DNA of 64,000 nt from Streptomyces achromogenes. GTDB lineage: Bacteria; Actinomycetota; Actinomycetes; Streptomycetales; Streptomycetaceae. Within the stretch, counting starts at the first letter, position 1. Each line of letters begins with the position of its first letter. The notes under the pieces were generated by a model. That model was not told the DNA's origin, searched no databases, and saw only the letters and a list, made by a program, of their open reading frames with translations. Below, piece by piece: positions 62,405-64,000 of the stretch. The DNA lies in NCBI RefSeq assembly GCF_030816715.1, contig NZ_JAUSYH010000001.1, forward strand, positions 620,001-684,000, read 5' to 3'. The translations under genes and the position numbers were made by a program.

Positions 62405-62443
62405 GGCCGGGGCCCCGCCGACTGCTGCGGCGGGCCCGGCCGG
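62405..62443. terminator. GC-rich hairpin between convergent genes
   Basis: A stem of GGCCGGGGCCCCGCCG with its near-complement (one 2-base mismatch/bulge) and a 7-base loop, midway between the FUSC and hypothetical gene stops. Likely bidirectional. Confidence 0.5.
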
Positions 62444-62445
62444 GC

Positions 62446-62877
62446 TCAGAAGTCGGTGGGCATTCCGCTGGCCGCGGCGATGCCCCGCAGAGCCTCGGTG
62501 TCCTTCTGACGCTGCTGTATGCAGCCGGCGATCTCGGCGAGACGGGACGGGTCGGACGCGGTGACCGCGTCGGTGACCACCCGGACCGGGCCGGTGCCGT
62601 CCACCTGGATCTCCACCAGCTGGTTGTCCAGCCGGCCGGTGACCGCGGTGGCGATGACCAGAGCGGCCTCGTCGCGGATCTCCTGCGGCAGGTCCTGGGT
62701 CTCCTGCGGGTCGAGGGCGAAGTCGATGCTTTCGGGTCGCTGTTCGTCGAGGGCGCGCAGCGCCGGGGCGACGACCTCCAGCAGGAGCTGGTAGTCGTCG
62801 CTGTCCATGCGGACGCGCAGCAGGTCGAGATACATGTCCACGGGCCGTCCGTCGCGCGGGAACTCTGCTTCGTTCAT
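62446..62877 (-). CDS. hypothetical protein
   Basis: A 143-residue soluble acidic protein, not recognised. It appears mostly helical: YQLLLEVVAPALRALDEQRPESIDFAL, then IRDEAALVIATAVTGRLDNQLVEIQVDGTGPVRVVTDAV, and an amphipathic C-terminal helix with one Cys. No signal peptide or membrane span. It may form an operon with the DUF1206 gene 28 bases upstream. Confidence 0.65.
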   Translation of the reverse strand: MNEAEFPRDGRPVDMYLDLLRVRMDSDDYQLLLEVVAPALRALDEQRPESIDFALDPQETQDLPQEIRDEAALVIATAVTGRLDNQLVEIQVDGTGPVRVVTDAVTASDPSRLAEIAGCIQQRQKDTEALRGIAAASGMPTDF

Positions 62878-62905
62878 CTGGTCCGTGTTCCCCGGCAGGC
62901 GGCCC

Positions 62906-63742
62906 TCAGACCTTGCGCCAGCGAGCCATGCAGAAAGAGAACAGTCCGAAGAGGACGAGCCCGGCGGCGACGCAGGCCAGCAGGGCCGGCCCGGCGGGGG
63001 TGCCGGCGAAGGAACGCAGCGTGTCGTCGAGGCCCTTGGCCTTGTCGGGCCGGTAGTCCACGGCGGCCCGCACGGCGAACGCCCCGGCGGCCGCGAACAC
63101 CAGCCCGCGGGCCGCGCCGCCGCCCACCCCGGTGACGTCCACCAGACGCCGCATCCCCGGGGACATCTCCCCCAGCCGCAGCCGCTTGCGGTAGGACCGC
63201 ATGACGGCGCGGGCGCCGATCCACAGGCCGACGACGACGATCCCGACGCCGGCCGCGCCGACGATCCACTGGCCTCCGGGAAGGTCGAGCACCCGGGCGG
63301 TGACGTCCCGGGACTGTTCGTCGCTCGAACCGCCCCCGTCGCCCGAACCGGCAGCGAACTCCAGCACGGAGTAGGCGACGAAGGAGTAGAAGGCGCACCG
63401 GGCGAGCGCGGTCAGCCGCTTCCTGGCGCTGCGCCCGTCCTCGCCGGCCCCGCCGAAGACGGCCTCGGACAGCCGCCACAGCGCCATGCCGACCAGTCCG
63501 ACGCCCAGCGCCCACAGCAGTACGGCACCGTAGGGCTTCTCCGCTATCTCGGCGAGGGCGCCGCGGCGGTCGGCCTCCTGTCCGCTCTCGCCGAAGGCGA
63601 TCTGCAGGGCGATCACGCCCACCAGAAGATAGATCACACCCCGCGCGGCGAGCCCGGCCCGGGCCGCCCCCCTGGTCAGCGACCCCCGCGCCGCCCGCTC
63701 CGCCTCGGCCCGCCCGTTGCGCGCCAGTGCACTCGTGTTCAT
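62906..63742 (-). CDS. DUF1206 integral membrane protein
   Basis: A 278-residue protein of three repeated two-helix units: ARAGLAARGVIYLLVGVIALQIA...GAVLLWALGVGLVGMALWRL, then ARCAFYSFVAYSVLEFAAG...WIVGAAGVGIVVVGLWIGARAV, then ARGLVFAAAGAFAVRAAV...ALLACVAAGLVLFGLFSF. Each repeat starts with an RxG/AR-type turn, the mark of DUF1206. Function unknown. GGGAGGT upstream fixes ATG 63742. Last Cys-Met-Ala-Arg tail is cytoplasmic by the positive-inside rule. Confidence 0.87.
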   Translation of the reverse strand: MNTSALARNGRAEAERAARGSLTRGAARAGLAARGVIYLLVGVIALQIAFGESGQEADRRGALAEIAEKPYGAVLLWALGVGLVGMALWRLSEAVFGGAGEDGRSARKRLTALARCAFYSFVAYSVLEFAAGSGDGGGSSDEQSRDVTARVLDLPGGQWIVGAAGVGIVVVGLWIGARAVMRSYRKRLRLGEMSPGMRRLVDVTGVGGGAARGLVFAAAGAFAVRAAVDYRPDKAKGLDDTLRSFAGTPAGPALLACVAAGLVLFGLFSFCMARWRKV

Positions 63743-63840
63743 CCCGACCTCCCGGAATCCTCCCCGAACTTCGCGAGATCCGCATGCCCCGGCTCGGGCC
63801 GTACACACCCGCCGGCCGACGGGGCGGGCGCACCCCACGC

Positions 63841-63955
63841 AGGCGCCCCCACCAAGGCGCACCCGAAGGGGCGCACAGACAGGCAGGCGCACAGAGACAC
63901 AGCCGCACAGACAGGCGTCACAGGCGGGCAGGCGCACAGACGGGCAGGCGCACCG
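63841..63955. repeat. imperfect direct repeats upstream of the DUF1206 gene
   Basis: Variants of GGCGCACAGACAGGCA occur about five times (near 63871, 63887, 63902, 63931 and 63947). No coding frame here is convincing. They sit 100-210 bases upstream of the DUF1206 start and could be regulatory or simply low-complexity DNA. Confidence 0.5.
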
Positions 63956-63980
63956 CGGCCGTTGCCGTGGTGCGCCTGCC
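63943..63980. terminator. hairpin at the right edge
   Basis: A 16-bp stem (63943-63958 with 63965-63980, one G-U pair) and 6-base loop, followed on the plus strand by CTTTCC. It could end a minus-strand gene entering from beyond the edge (a TCA at 63993-63995 would be its stop). Not verifiable here. Confidence 0.5.
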
Positions 63981-64000
63981 CTTTCCGGCCGCTCAGGCGT

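Overview
The window comes from a high-GC actinomycete and is almost certainly Streptomyces or a close relative. GC is very high, GTG starts are common, and genes are joined by 4-base ATGA/GTGA overlaps. It carries a conservon (DUF742 protein, small GTPase, two P450s), several SigB/SigF-type sigma factors with SpoIIE-type phosphatases, and a GlgE-type alpha-glucan cluster. No tRNA, rRNA, CRISPR array, phage or complete insertion sequence was recognised.

Layout. (1) 1-3.5 kb: the 3' part of a conservon operon, namely the end of cvnB, then cvnC, cvnD, a frameshifted CYP157-like P450 and an intact CYP154-like P450. (2) 3.6-15.7 kb: a mixed single-gene region with a PucR-like regulator, YciO, a dienelactone hydrolase, a secreted GH64 glucanase behind a LacI-type palindrome, a secreted M4 metalloprotease, a metallophosphoesterase, an LLM flavin enzyme, a frameshifted TauD/TfdA dioxygenase and an aldo/keto reductase. 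(3) 15.7-27 kb: a PAS-PAS-GAF-PP2C-HATPase protein, a DoxX/peroxiredoxin pair, MarR, an ATP-dependent DNA ligase, a secreted NLP (NPP1) protein, an acetyltransferase, a stand-alone HemC, a MarR remnant, a SigB-type sigma factor, an ANTAR protein and a VOC protein. (4) 27-39 kb: glgX and a pep-type protein, divergent from DUF5133-glgE-treS-mak-glgB and a carboxylate-amine ligase. (5) 39-43.6 kb: an acyl-CoA synthetase with an altered P-loop, two RsbW-like HATPases, a PRC-barrel protein and a second SigB-type sigma factor. (6) 43.9-58.5 kb: a soluble poly-HAMP hybrid kinase, an ANTAR-GAF-PAS-PP2C phosphatase, a STAS antagonist, and a stressosome operon (PP2C, RsbR, RsbS, RsbT, HATPase-PP2C fusion, PP2C). 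Two related MarR genes bracket that operon. (7) 58.7-64 kb: type II NADH dehydrogenase, a FUSC membrane protein, a hypothetical protein and a DUF1206 membrane protein.

Reading the right two thirds together, I infer a general or osmotic stress island. The sensing layer is the poly-HAMP kinase and stressosome. The partner-switching layer is STAS proteins, HATPase kinases and PP2C phosphatases controlling SigB-type sigma factors. The plausible output is trehalose/alpha-glucan metabolism, Ndh and related genes. Candidate SigB-type promoters (GNNT-N14-16-GGGTAY-like) precede the kinase, the STAS antagonist, ndh and one sigma gene, which supports this reading. Two genes (P450 and dioxygenase) each carry one apparent extra base, so sequencing error must be excluded before calling them pseudogenes.
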